The translations under genes were made by a program, and so were the position numbers. A stretch of 64,000 nt of DNA from Aquila chrysaetos chrysaetos (Eukaryota > Chordata > Aves > Accipitriformes > Accipitridae). The stretch lies in NCBI RefSeq assembly GCF_900496995.4, contig NC_044029.1, positions 12,214,001 through 12,278,000 of the forward strand, in the 5' to 3' direction. Under the pieces are notes generated by a model, which saw nothing but the letters and a program-made list of their open reading frames with translations, had not been told where the DNA came from and ran no database searches. Positions 13,501 through 24,719 of this stretch are shown piece by piece. Each line of letters starts with the position of its first letter. Positions within the stretch are counted from its first letter, which is position 1.

Positions 13501-15000
13501 CTGTCATTAGTGGGCTCTTCATTTGGCCTCAGCCTTGGCTAGATGAGGGGCTCACCTACTCTTAGTGTACTCTTGGTATGTACTTGCACTGAGCTCGAAT
13601 GTACAGAACAAATAATAGAGAGTAAATAATAATGTGTGTAACCAAGGATCAAAAATGACACAGACATCACTATGGCGATATGTATACTTACATACGTACA
13701 TACAGATATATATGGCTATATACATGTCTGACTTGAAAATCAGTCCTGAAAAAAAAGTACAAATTATTTTGAGTTAGGGGAATAGCCTTTTGGTGGTAAG
13801 GAAAAATCACCACTAAATCCTAAAATTTCAATTAATATATTGTTTATTAAAGCTTTGGAACATCTGGACTGGTACAGGAAAATAAATCTTAGGACAAAAA
13901 AAAATCAAAGATAAATCTTACTGTACAAGCAGTACTATGACTTGCAAGAAATACAGAAAATACACATATTTCTGCATCTAGTAGCCACTTTGAAGTTAAT
14001 AAACTTCTGAATTTTAAAATAATTTTTTTCAACCTATTACTAAATCCTCTGTCATGCTGATGACAGTCTGTCTCCTTTGTTCAGTCTTCATGTCTCAAAC
14101 AGCATTAAATAGTGGTTCTTTGTCCTCATCCAGAGACCTTTTCCACTGGCACCTTGCATATTATCTTCCTACTTATCTCTGTTCCAGTTTCCCTTATTAC
14201 CACTCATCTTTTTTCCCCCATTTACACATTTACCCTTTTTGCTCTCTTTGCTTCCTTTTCTCACTCCAAGCTTCACGCTTTCTCTTCTGCCTGTCACAGC
14301 CTCCCCATTTATGCCTAGAAAACAACCTCCAGAATCTTTTTTTTTTTTAAATCCTTGTTTAATCCTTACCTTTTAGATGATAAATCTTGGCCACGTCCCC
14401 TTCAGCCTCTGTTTGTACGTCTTCTCCAATATCAACTTTTGGGTTAAGCAGGCTGTCTTTCTGACCTCTATATATGCTATCTCTTTTTATGGTGCAATGT
14501 ATCTTTTAATTAATTGTATGGAAAAATCTGCATCCGAAGGAAGACCAGAAACAACCCTGTGGAAGATGATGGCAATTTGCTCATTTTTAAAGTTTGTGCA
14601 GATAGCTATCTCATCTGTGCTAGAAAAGAAAACAGTTTACTGTTGCCCAACATCTAGAAAGATAAACTGACTTATAACACAAAGCAGAATCAATAAGAAG
14701 CACAACAGCCTTGTTTCATTGCCTTGCTTAATGAAGTGTGAAAAACAAACTGACAGCACAACAAAGAGAAAAGAATAATTGATTTTTAAATGTATTCCAA
14801 AGGTGATATTTGTAGTCCAATTAACGAGAATACTGTAACTTGTTTGGGCTTTTTCCTGACCATGGAATTTCACTTTTGTTAAAGCTGGATCTTCCTTTCT
14901 GAGTGATAAAATATCTGTAGGAATCTTTTCGGCTCTTGCATTGCTTTTTTACGCCTATATTTCTCAGCAAAAGCAATCTATGTTTTACAGGCACTGCCCT
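10510..15000. other. Intergenic AT-rich DNA, no gene recognised
   Basis: It holds a GT/alternating purine-pyrimidine run (about 11398-11440), an A17 tract (12704-12720), a 7-bp-arm palindrome GGCCTTT-A-AAAGGCC at 12951-12965, a TA/CA-rich alternating stretch (about 13675-13730) and a strongly pyrimidine-biased block (about 14050-14350). The block at 12720-13080 is AT-rich and non-repetitive and could be regulatory. I find no coding signal. Confidence 0.5.
12704..12720 (+). repeat. A17 homopolymer tract
   Basis: Seventeen consecutive A residues. No retroposed gene sequence is recognisable immediately upstream, so I do not call this a processed pseudogene tail. Confidence 0.9.
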
Positions 15001-18000
15001 ATCTTAGCAGGACAGTGTGTGTGCCGTTACAGAGTGCATGTTACGTGGCGATGGCCGTCATAATTTCAATGCAGCATTAAAGATAATGAATAAGCCAAGC
15101 GCTGAAAGCTGACCATCAGCACCATACAGAAGAGGTTCTCACACCCTGTAGCCTCCTAGTGCTTCTGTGTTTGTGCCAAGAAAAAGGGATCATTGCCAAA
15201 ACTGTGTGATGTGCAATAGCTGGCCAACGTGATCTCCTCAAGCACAGCTTGTTTTCACTCGCCGTGTGTGGAAGGAGGTCATAAATTGCTATCCAAAGAA
15301 ACCACAGAAAAGCAGAGTGCCTTACAATGATTTGTTGCTGCTGGTGGAGTTATACGATCAGCCAAAGCCAGCATTGCCGCTAGAAATGATTTTTGCACAG
15401 TTAGTTTTAACTGGGAGCCATTGTGCACCCTGATTAAAGCTGTGGCCAACGAGAGGGACGGAGCACAGGCAGGGATGGCAATAGGAAAGAGCAGTGGGGC
15501 CAAGGGACATGGGGAGCCCCCGTGCCAGTGCTGGCTGACGGATATTTCTGCTGGTGGTGGAAGGAAGCATCCGAGATGAGCGGTTTCTGCTGGGCAGCTC
15601 ACATCAGGAACTCACCGTGCACTACAATGGCTACATTTGCAAATGCAAATGCACTACAATATTAATACAATCACAGAGACATCTACGAGCTCTCAGTCTC
15701 GACATCGTCTCCTCGCTGAAGCCCCTGCATATAATCAGCGTTTCCATGGTACTATTGTTACATGTTTTTACTGGTTCAAATCATTATTGAGTGATAGAGG
15801 TAATTAAAATACTCCAGCCAGTGATGATAACTGTATTAATGAATAATCAGCATTATCTGATTTAACTCATGAGGTATTCGTTCCTCCTCAGATGGCACTT
15901 AGGTGAGCAGTTCAGCTTCAGTTCTTCGCAAAACACATCGGAAAATGCAGACGTGAGGTGTTACAGTTGTATCGCCCAGCTGCTGCCGTGAATCCTGCAC
16001 ACCAGGGGTAGGTCAGAGACAGGACTGGGTCCATCCAGAGCTAATGGAAACTCACGTCAGTGGCAGGAGCTAATGCTGCCTCACCTGTAGCCAGTATCCA
16101 CTGGAAAAAACCACCGCACGAATGCAGCACTGCTGCCGGTTCATTGCAGGGGGTCAGACTGACAACTGCTACGCACCAAACCAGGAGCTCTGCCGGGTGG
16201 GAAGAGCTCTCGGCCACAGATCTTCCTCGGCAAGCTGCCTGCAGCCAGGACACCCCTGGTTTTTGGTCAGAGTCTGCTGCAGTTGCTTAGTTTCCAGGCA
16301 AAGGAAACAGAGGTGGGCTGTAGCTCATGGCTGGCTCTTGTTGCTGCTGCCACATCCAGTCTTAGAAGCACCACTAATAGGTGCCCAGTGCCACCTATTC
16401 CCCTTCAATGGGCTGTTAATGAAGCATAATCATGTTTATGGAGAGTGCTGTCTTTCTCCCACCATGAGACTCAACGTCGGATGAGGTATACCTCTCCTTT
16501 CCCTTTCTACTGCTGGAAAAAAGAGATTTCACAGCATGCTCAGACACTCCCCAGTGACATGTGTTTGTCATTGGCATTACAGTCAGTTGCAAAGTAGGCG
16601 TTCGATGCTCATTTTTTTTGTTCAGATGAGAACAGGAGCAATATGCAATCCCACCGAGCCCCTCTGCAGACAGTCAGGGTTATTAAAACACTGCTGGCTG
16701 CAAGGAGACATGCAGCCCAACCACACTCAGTAGCTTATTCCCCTTGAGGCTGGGTAGGTTTCCTGCCAAAACTTCCACTCCCTCTCCCTAGATCTGACGT
16801 TCCCAGCCTGGGAAAGGTGAGGCATCATTGCATCTTACCCCGTTGCGCTGCCAGCGGGGAGGGACACCAAAGACACGTTTTGTAGCAATGGTTTCCAGCA
16901 GGCATCGACACGTTGCTGGCTTTACTGGGTTGACCAGTAGGGCCGACCACCCTCTAGCTGTTTCTGCGGAGTCCGAAATGCTTTTCCTTTGACGTAAGGA
17001 TGCAGGAAACTTCATGCAACGGCAACACGATGCAACCTGGAAACCATCCACCCTCTTCTTTCTCACAAGAGCTAGCAGGGAGCCCTGGCCCACGACCGGC
17101 GGCGGCTCTGACGAAGATTGCTCGCGGGTGACGTAACGGAGCCCGAAGCGGTGCTGCTTGGCGGGCGGGCAGGGAACAGCACGATCGCCGTCCTGCCCTG
17201 GCACGACTCGCCTTTGAGCTTCCTCTTCTTATCAGGACAAGAAGCTACACGCAGCAGTGCTGGGGTGGTGGAAAAGGGTTTAGGGTCCCAACCATTACTG
17301 GGAAAGGGGCTGATGGGGGAAAAAAAGAATCACAAGGGCTCTTTTTTCAGCCCAACCACTGCTTTTCGAAGTTATGGATTTAGCAAGGCTGCCGTCTGCT
17401 ACCCAGGCGATGTCTTCCCAGTAACTCCCTTAGCAGCCTGATGGAGCTGGGAAGCTTTCCGCAAACAGCAGAGTCAGACCATTTCACCTTGCTATCCCCT
17501 CTGTGCCTGCTATCTAATATTAAACACATTTCCCTGCGCTCCTCAAAAATCAGTAACGGTATTATTGGAACAAGCTGTGTGGGTCCTCGAATTTTGTCCT
17601 GCGCTAATGAAATCTTGTCAGTCAGCGACAGAGCTTCTACATGGCTGAGATTACTGAAGCTCTTGCCTGCAGGTTTTTCCATGGCACGATGCGAGGGATA
17701 ATCTGGCCTTGTGAGTGAATAAATCGAGCTTTACTAAAGAAATTAATACTTTCAGCTTAAATTAATGCCTCCTGCCAGGGAGGTGACATCATTACTAGTC
17801 CAGGTATTAGTATTCTGCTGAACTGGCATCTGAAATAGAGCTCATGTTTTGCTAGGCTTTTCAGAAACCTCCGCTCAAAACCTCAGAACGTGAATGTAGT
17901 AACTTCAATGTTTTGCTGGGTTTTTACAGTGCCGTCGCCTGATAACATCAACACCGGCAGCCTACACCGTGCTTTACCTCACTAAATGTATTTAGGATTA

Positions 18001-21000
18001 GATGCAAACCGTGCGTTTCTTTCATCTTTATGGGGTTTAGATAAACCCCACATCAGGCTGAAGCGTTGCGTGCAAGACCTTGGGAACGAACGGGAGCTCT
18101 CTGCAGGAGTCCAGATCCATCTCCTTGGGTGACCAGGAACACGCTGGGTCCAGAAAGCTTTCCTGAGCTGGAGAGGGGTCTGAGAGCCTCTGAGTCAAAC
18201 CCCACTGCTCAGAACCCCTAAAGCAAAGCCCACAGAAAAGTGGGACCCTGGAAGACAGATATCGCTCTGCCCCTCGGCCCCGCTGAGGCACGAGAGGGCT
18301 CGCACGTCTCCATCTCCCGAACAACTTGTTATTTGCAGCATTGGCCACATGAAAACCGGGTTCAACTCCTCGGGCTGCAGCGGGGGTTTGAGCCGCAGCC
18401 TCCCGCGCGCTGGGAGACAGCCCTGGCTGTCAGGAGGCCGTCGGATACGGCGGGTGGCTCCCTCTCAGCCTCTCCCCGTGGCACTCTTATACTGGGAGAA
18501 ATAACCTGGATTCATAGCAAGGGGAGGGGACCGCGCGGTCAATGCCCAGCACCCTGCCTCCTCTGCATCCCACTGCCGGACGACTGAACCGGCGAGGGTG
18601 GGAAAACGGCTCAGCTGCTGTTCCCAGGCAGGACCTTTCCAGCCCTAACCTCCGGAGAAGGGGAGTTCCGTCAGCATCCCAAAGAGCGAGCGGTGCCCGC
18701 CTGTCCCATCCGCCCAGACCCCGAGCACCGGGTCACGGCCGTCCGCAGGGATGGAGGACGGAGCGCGGCAGAGCGCGGCACTCTCCTGGCACGTCTGCAC
18801 AACCGTGTTGCCCTGCTCAGGGGGAATCCGAGCGATTTACTGACCTCGTATCACTGCAAATCTTACTGGGGTATGTGGTAGAGCTAACCCGAGCAGCGAT
18901 GTATCCGGGCGATGCTCAATCTCCCTCTGCAGCCCTTTTTGTGAGTAATATTGGATGTTTCAGTGCTTAAGGCGGGACTGAGAATTCCTCAGTGTGGGAA
19001 ACACCTGGGATGCTGCAAAAGCCTAATACCTTTGAGGACCTGTGCTGAAGCAAACACATCTGCCTTGGCCATGACTTAGAACAAAGCAAATTGTTCAAAT
19101 TAAAAGTTTAAATCTTCTTTATTTCTTAGTTTTAAAAATCTGATAGCAGAGAGCTCTTCATTAGCAGTCCCTACATCTTAGGAATCAAATATCATGAGGT
19201 ATAGTATTAAAAAATGAATGCTCTATAAAGAGGAAGATCTGGAGAGATTCCCAATAGGGTCACAAATCCGGCTATTGTTTTCTGTATTGAGAAGGATCAC
19301 TGATATGAAGACGTAGGTTAGAAAAGATGAAAATACTTACAGTTTTCTTAAAATTATGCTAGCTTACACCATGATGTTTATTGGACACCCAAATAGCTAC
19401 TTCTTATAATCACTAGGCAAATGAGGATTTTGTAATTAACTTTATCTGAGAATTAAGATTTCCTAGAGGTAAAATAATTTATCAATATGACTAATGATAA
19501 AGAAATCAGTGAGCTTGGAAAGCACAGCCTTCTCGTACTGAATGTCTCCAAGATCTGTACTTTGGATTTAAACAGCTGATTAAAAAAAAATCAAAGCTCT
19601 TGTAAACTCTAGAACTGTCTGCTGTATTTTCATTAATTTGTGCAAACTCCACTGATTTATCATTGTTATATTTACAGTAGAATAAATGTATAGCACTCTT
19701 GAGATGCATGAATGTTTAGATAAGGAAATTAGCTAAACACATATTCCCTTCTAGGCTAGGGCAAATCTGGGTAACTCTGGGCATGAATAAATTTTTCACT
19801 AGCTGATATTGCATACAGCTCACTTGAAAATCCCTTTTACTAGGGGCAAGTTTGAGGGCTGGCCAGTGAGAAATTAACCAAGGTACCGCGGGAACCACTG
19901 CAAGGCGGCTAACCTCAATGGTTGGTAAACGATAAGCTCTAATGCTAGCTTTAAACCATCTTTTGTAATAGGAAAATTAGCTAAATGATGCTCTTTCGAG
20001 AACATAATTAAGGGAGCTCTATCAGTAGTAGCACTATTTGGATAAAAGTAAGTCTGAGAAAAATGATGTCAGAATATGACTAAACCCCCTGCAAAGTAAA
20101 ATCTGGACTATCTAGAATAAACTTTCATAAAAGAATAGCAAGGATTACCAGCAGAGCAAGCAGATTGACTCTGCCATAAGCAGACGTGTGGGACCATGCT
20201 TACAAGATCAAACGAGGATAAGATAATCCCAGGTGAGTGGAAGGTATTTAGTGGCTGTAAAAGGCCTGAGGACACTGATGTGTGACAAGTCTTTTGAGAA
20301 GTAACTAGGTCAGACAAGCTGATGATTTACTCAGCTCCCCGAAACATGGAAAACAACTTTTACATGAAATTGTGGCATAGCTAAAACCTTGAGAATTTTG
20401 TTCCGAGGTGATAAACGTGCTTTGGGTCAATTCTACAAGCGAAGGGAGAACTGGTTTTGTGTAGAGCCTGTGGGCTTTCGCACGGCCAAGGAAGCAGAAG
20501 GGAACCGAGGCACACCTCCCAGCTCGCAGAGCTCTCGACTCAGTGGGGAAAATGAACGGGAGCTGTTAATACACTTGAATGCTGTTTCTCAGAAATAAAC
20601 TGTCCTAATTATAAGCTGCTGAGCTCAAAACGGCAGAAACCAGTCAAAAAGCTGGCAGGCTGCAGGAGCCCAGGTGCCCGCAGGGACCTGGCGTGGCGGC
20701 GAGGTGGGAACTCCTCACCAGGACAGTGAGAACAAAGAGGCAACATCTGAGATTTTGGGCAAGCGAGTTGGAAAGAGGAATTTATGGCAGGTGTTAGGCA
20801 GGAACACGGGGAAGGATGGGGTGGTGTCAGGAGGACGGCGAGGAGGGTGAAGTGGGGCTGCTCGGGCAGTGGGAGGGATGCTCAAGGTAACGGGGTGAAG
20901 AGTGCAGGACAGCAAGGAGGAATGCGGCAGGGTCGGATGCAGGCTTTATCTTTAAAAAATTCTGAACTATGCTCTCAGGACAGACAGAGACAGAGAAGAA

Positions 21001-22700
21001 GAGATCTGCTGAGGAGATAGAGTATGTATGTTTATACACAAAATAAGTGTGTATTTATAGATAATAAATATATATATGCATACTGATATTTATAAAATGT
21101 ATTGATAGAAATAGTCCTTATCAATAGAAATGAAGTATGTGGTGAAAGTTTTCATTCTTCCTTTTGTTTTCCATCATTACAAGGTACTATTCCCGAGTGT
21201 CGCAGCAATGTATTCCTTAATATTGTTCCCACAGTAATGGACTTATTGACATTTATGTCTGTCCCTCATAGTTCTCTGCTTCGGACAGACTGACTAAATA
21301 TTAGACATGAGAAAATTAATTCTTGGGTGTCAGACTGTCTTCTAGCTCACTTAGCAGTACCTCACCCTTGAAGAGTGTTTTATTTCATCCCAGCATGGCC
21401 CCTTAGTCACAATGAGAATTTCCTTTCTTTGAGTACAGTCAGACCTCGCTAGAAGTGTGGTGCTCCTCTCCTCCTTTTGGGATCTCTGCTGTTTATTTTT
21501 TATAGTCTGTAGGAAATGTTATCGAAAGGGAAAATCTAATAGCTTTGGAGGCTACCTGAGGAGACTCGGTAAATAACTGCGCATCATCACATGCAGTTCC
21601 AGCAGGGCTGGGAGCAGGACAGGTTGGACAAGAGAGCACAGGCATTTCACGCAATAAATGGAGTCAGCCTGCTCTGACTCATACGCCTCTTATTTGTCTG
21701 ACTTGGAGAGATCCTCTCCCTTCACATAACCTCCAAGTCATGAAACAACAGTTGCTAATACTTCTGCTTCTTGTTGTGCTCCCTTCCCTCAAAACCTAGA
21801 CTAGAATTTTTGCTATGATGCTTGAGGTCAGACTCTTGGTCTTACTCACAGCGAACACCACCTTGTTGCACGGGAACCCATACTGGCTTTGCTTACGGAG
21901 CGGAGCTGTGAGACGTGCATAAATCGCGCAAAATCTGGTCATTCACGATCCATTGCAAGTGAAGAAGGGAAATCATAAATGGGAAGGAAAAAACCTCAGC
22001 GAGCCGTGGCTGCCATTGCGCCGTACAGTGCTTGCGCCAGAGGTTTTGTAAGGAGCTGCCTCCACCCGGCTCGAAAAAGTCATTCCTGTGCTGAAACAGA
22101 GCAACCTGGCACTCGTACGGGTAATGAGTGGCTGATTTGGTATTTGATTAATAAAGAGGAGGAGATAAACCTCCATTTCCCTCTAAGCACATGGGAGCCC
22201 TGTGCGTGATCTCGAACCGATCCAGCCAGCGCATGACGGCCCTGTGGACTGGGGAGATGGGGCCGCTTCTAAAAAGCAGCTCAAGCGCTGAGCTGTTTTC
22301 TACAGCATGGACTGGCTGGCGTGGACAGGCCTAATTGCTGGCCTTTTGTGAAAACTTCCTAATTAGCCCACGCTGGAGCAATGGTTCAGTGGGGAGCTGT
22401 GGTGCCGATTCCTCCCCCTGTGCCTGGGCACCTGCTAGTTGATCTGAAAAAGGGCTTAAGGTCGTTATCTTCTCAGGGAACAGAAGGAAAAATACCTTTA
22501 TTTACAGCATCCCCTTGTCCTTGGGGCTTTCATCCTTTCACTGAGCCCTACACACCTTCCTTCCTTCCTCCCCTCTGCTCCTGGTGAAACGCGGCCGTGG
22601 TGCCTGCGTCAACCTCACGCGGACGGGGAAGCAGTTTAAAACTTCAAGAAAAAATCCTAAAGCTGGGTAAAAACACAGGTTGGGGTGCTGTCAGAGAGCG
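15000..22700. other. Intergenic DNA upstream of CSRP2, no gene recognised
   Basis: Mixed composition with GC-richer parts at about 16.0-17.3, 18.0-18.9 and 20.6-21.0 kb. It holds the octamer-motif/direct-repeat cluster at 15619-15660 and an AT-rich, enhancer-like stretch at 15780-15900. A CpG-rich patch at about 18360-18840 includes a duplicated GAGCGCGGCA (18761-18780). A TA-rich run lies near 21060-21080. No open frame has a recognisable product. Distal regulatory elements of CSRP2 may be here, but none can be shown from sequence alone. Confidence 0.5.
15619..15660. promoter_or_regulatory. Candidate POU/octamer site cluster between 10-bp direct repeats
   Basis: GCACTACAAT occurs at 15619-15628 and again at 15651-15660. 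Between them lies a palindromic ATTTGCAAAT (15635-15644) overlapping ATGCAAAT (15643-15650), an exact match to the octamer bound by POU-domain factors. An AT-rich, non-repetitive stretch follows to about 15900. A regulatory role is inference from motif content only. Confidence 0.3.
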
Positions 22701-23017
22701 GAGTCGGGATACCTCCGTCGGGATACCACCCTCGGGGTGCCTGTAGCGGGGTCACCCCCCTTCACTCCCCCACACTGGATGTCCCCAAAGAGTGGCACGG
22801 TGCTTCACGGACACGGGGGGGGGGCACACGGCTCCCCCCGGCCCCGGCCTGACTCCAGCAGGGATGGGGGCACGTCCCAGGGATGGGGCCGGGGCGGGGG
22901 GGGGGGAGAAGCGGTGAAAGCAGTGCTGCTCGCCGGGGCGGGGCCGGGGCGGGGCCGGGGCGGGGCCGTCATGGCTCCGCCCACGGTTCTTTAAAAACGC
23001 TGCGGGGCCGCGCCGGG

Positions 23018-23050
23018 CGGAGGCGCGGCGGGAGGAGAGGGAGCGCGGAG
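23018..23050 (+). other. CSRP2 non-coding exon 1 (5' UTR)
   Basis: A GC- and purine-rich stretch ends in GCGCGGAG immediately followed by a consensus donor, GTGAGT, at 23051-23056. It lies about 25 bp downstream of the TATA-like box and contains no ATG. The coding sequence begins in the next exon, just after a clear acceptor. A non-coding first exon is usual for CSRP family genes. The 5' end is approximate. Confidence 0.6.
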
Positions 23051-23061
23051 GTGAGTGCGGG

Positions 23062-23214
23062 GGACGGACGGACGGACGGACGGACGGACGGACGGACGGA
23101 CGGACGGACGGACGGACGGACGGACGGACGGACGGACGGACGGACGGACGGACGGACGGACCGACCGACCGACCGACCGACCGACCGACCGACCGACCGA
23201 CCGACCGACCGACC
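23062..23214 (+). repeat. Compound microsatellite (GGAC)n-(GACC)n
   Basis: About 25 uninterrupted copies of the GGAC/ACGG unit run to about 23160, then about 13-14 copies of GACC/CCGA to 23214. The switch is a single G-to-C change in the unit that has been propagated. It starts 11 bp after the exon 1/intron 1 junction of CSRP2. The tract is open in several frames and so produces long false proteins of repeating four-residue units on both strands. Copy number is probably polymorphic, and such tracts are often mis-sized in assemblies. Confidence 0.95.
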
Positions 23215-23283
23215 TGGGGGGTGAGCGGCGGGGAGGCCGCCGGGTTTCGGCGCTGTGGTTTGCCCGGTGCTTGGCTTCTCTGA

Positions 23284-23306
23284 TGGATCGCTGAAAAAGC
23301 GATCCA
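23284..23306. repeat. Tight inverted repeat, 9-bp arms, 5-base loop
   Basis: TGGATCGCT (23284-23292), loop GAAAA, then AGCGATCCA (23298-23306), perfectly complementary. It lies in CSRP2 intron 1, 70 bp past the microsatellite. There is no T-tract after it. Function unknown. Confidence 0.85.
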
Positions 23307-24672
23307 GGATCACTGGATGGCCTGAAATTCCTCAGGGGCTGGCTGGTTTAGGTTTCTTGTAGTTAAACCTGCTGTTAACAAATGGGTTGGAAAGGGCTTT
23401 GGAGTTGCTGTGGCTTGTTGATGGTGTTTTGGGGAACGCTAGCTGAATAATGTGCTCCCCTCTTGACTGGGTACAAGCTTAGCAGAAGTCAGGATTTTCT
23501 TATTAGCTGCCAACAAACCTGCAATCAGTTGTTGGTACTGGTAGTGAGATCATCTGGATGTTTAATTACTGCTCTTGAGCTCCCTGAAGGCCTGCCTGAA
23601 CTAGCCAAAAAGTCTTGAGGGAGCAGGGAAGGCTTAACGCAGGACTGGAAGTCTGAACCTGCTACTCGTGGAGCTCTCAAAGGAGACCTGGGCAGCGTGA
23701 GGCTCCGGGGCGGTGCTGGGCGAGCGGCTGGTGGGCAGGAGTACAGGCATGTACGCTGTCCTCCTACGCACAGAGCTTCTTCAAGTCATCAGCCCTTTTC
23801 CCCTTGGGTGCCTTCTGGGCACCGCTGCCTCAGGGTAGCCCTTGTTGTTGGGTAACTGAAGAAATATTGCCGTTCTTCCCACGCGAGCCGTCATGAGAAT
23901 GTTAGGGGGAGGATAAATGGAAATATCTTCTGTGGAAGAGACCAAGGTCACCTTGAAGTACTGACTTCAATTCCTTTTTGCTTTTTATTTAATGAATCCT
24001 CAGAGCCCTTATCAGAAGGTTTGAGTCAGCTAATGGTTGCCAGATCGTCTAATACTTTGTCTCCCTTGGGAAGGAGGAGTGTAGCTGCACCCTGTGTTGC
24101 CCAATATTATGTGGGAAATCTGGGGCAAATCTAGATCCTCAGCTCTAGTGTGCATGGAAACTAAATGATTAACAAAACGATTAAAATAATTTAGACTCGT
24201 GTAAATGCCCAAAAGAACATGAGCGTGGGGATGGTGAGAGGAAAAGACAGAAGTAGTTCTTGTACCAAATACCGTTTATGTTTTGGAAAGCATACAAAGT
24301 GGAAAGGAATCTCTTCTCCCTTTTTTTTTTTTTTCCAGTCCATGCATTCCTTTTCCAAAGCTTTGTGCAGCCTATATTCCCTTTAACTAAGGACGCTCTT
24401 TGCCATGATTGATGTCAGCTGCTGTGCGGTAGCACAGCCAAGCACTTGAATAAAAGAAATGGAATCTTAATTTTTAGACTCTACAGTTGTGCCAAGAATG
24501 ACAAAAGCAAAGTGGGAAATGTCATAAAACTAATTTTATGAGCTCGGTCAGGGTATTAGTGCTAAACCATGGAGCAGTAATGGTGCTAATCCTGTGGAAG
24601 TATTAAACAAAGGGCTATCTCAGTAATTAGTGTCAGCGTGCAAATGGCACTGCTCAGCCACTCCAAGGAAGT

Positions 24673-24694
24673 TTCCTAAGCTTTTGCTTAGGAA
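24673..24694. repeat. Inverted repeat, 9-bp arms, TTTT loop
   Basis: TTCCTAAGC (24673-24681), TTTT, GCTTAGGAA (24686-24694). A further half-copy, CCTAAG, follows at about 24699-24704. It sits just upstream of the CArG box in CSRP2 intron 1. Confidence 0.8.
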
Positions 24695-24709
24695 TGTACC
24701 TAAGACGCC

Positions 24710-24719
24710 CCAATTTAGG
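24710..24719. promoter_or_regulatory. CArG box (candidate SRF site) in CSRP2 intron 1
   Basis: CCAATTTAGG fits CC(A/T)6GG exactly. SRF binds such sites and drives many smooth-muscle genes, and CSRP2 is a smooth-muscle-enriched gene, so the position 1.7 kb inside intron 1 is suggestive. A single 10-bp match can arise by chance, so use in vivo is inference. Confidence 0.35.

Larger units (their letters stand above)
22700..23300 (+). promoter_or_regulatory. CSRP2 promoter CpG island
   Basis: A sharp rise in G+C and CpG surrounds the first CSRP2 exon. Three tandem 11-bp copies of GGGGCGGGGCC (22935-22945, 22946-22956, 22957-22967) make three consensus GC boxes of the kind bound by Sp1/KLF factors. 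TTTAAAAA at 22990-22997 is a TATA-like element, which would place the start site at about 23015-23025. G10 and G11 runs (22815-22824, 22896-22906) and the G4-rich boxes could form G-quadruplexes. The start position is inferred, not seen. Confidence 0.7.

Noticed and set aside
1-22700. E2F7 exons expected from mammalian synteny
   Set aside because: No sequence encoding the E2F DNA-binding domains or a recognisable C-terminal part was found, so I do not annotate the gene here.
23062-23214. Possible CRISPR array
   Set aside because: The repeat unit is 4 bases with no spacers, in a vertebrate gene. It is a microsatellite.
22883-23313. Long open frames on both strands with repeated four-residue units
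   Set aside because: They are translations of the tetranucleotide microsatellite and its flanks. A 4-base unit reads through three frames with a four-residue period, and the region is the CSRP2 promoter and intron.
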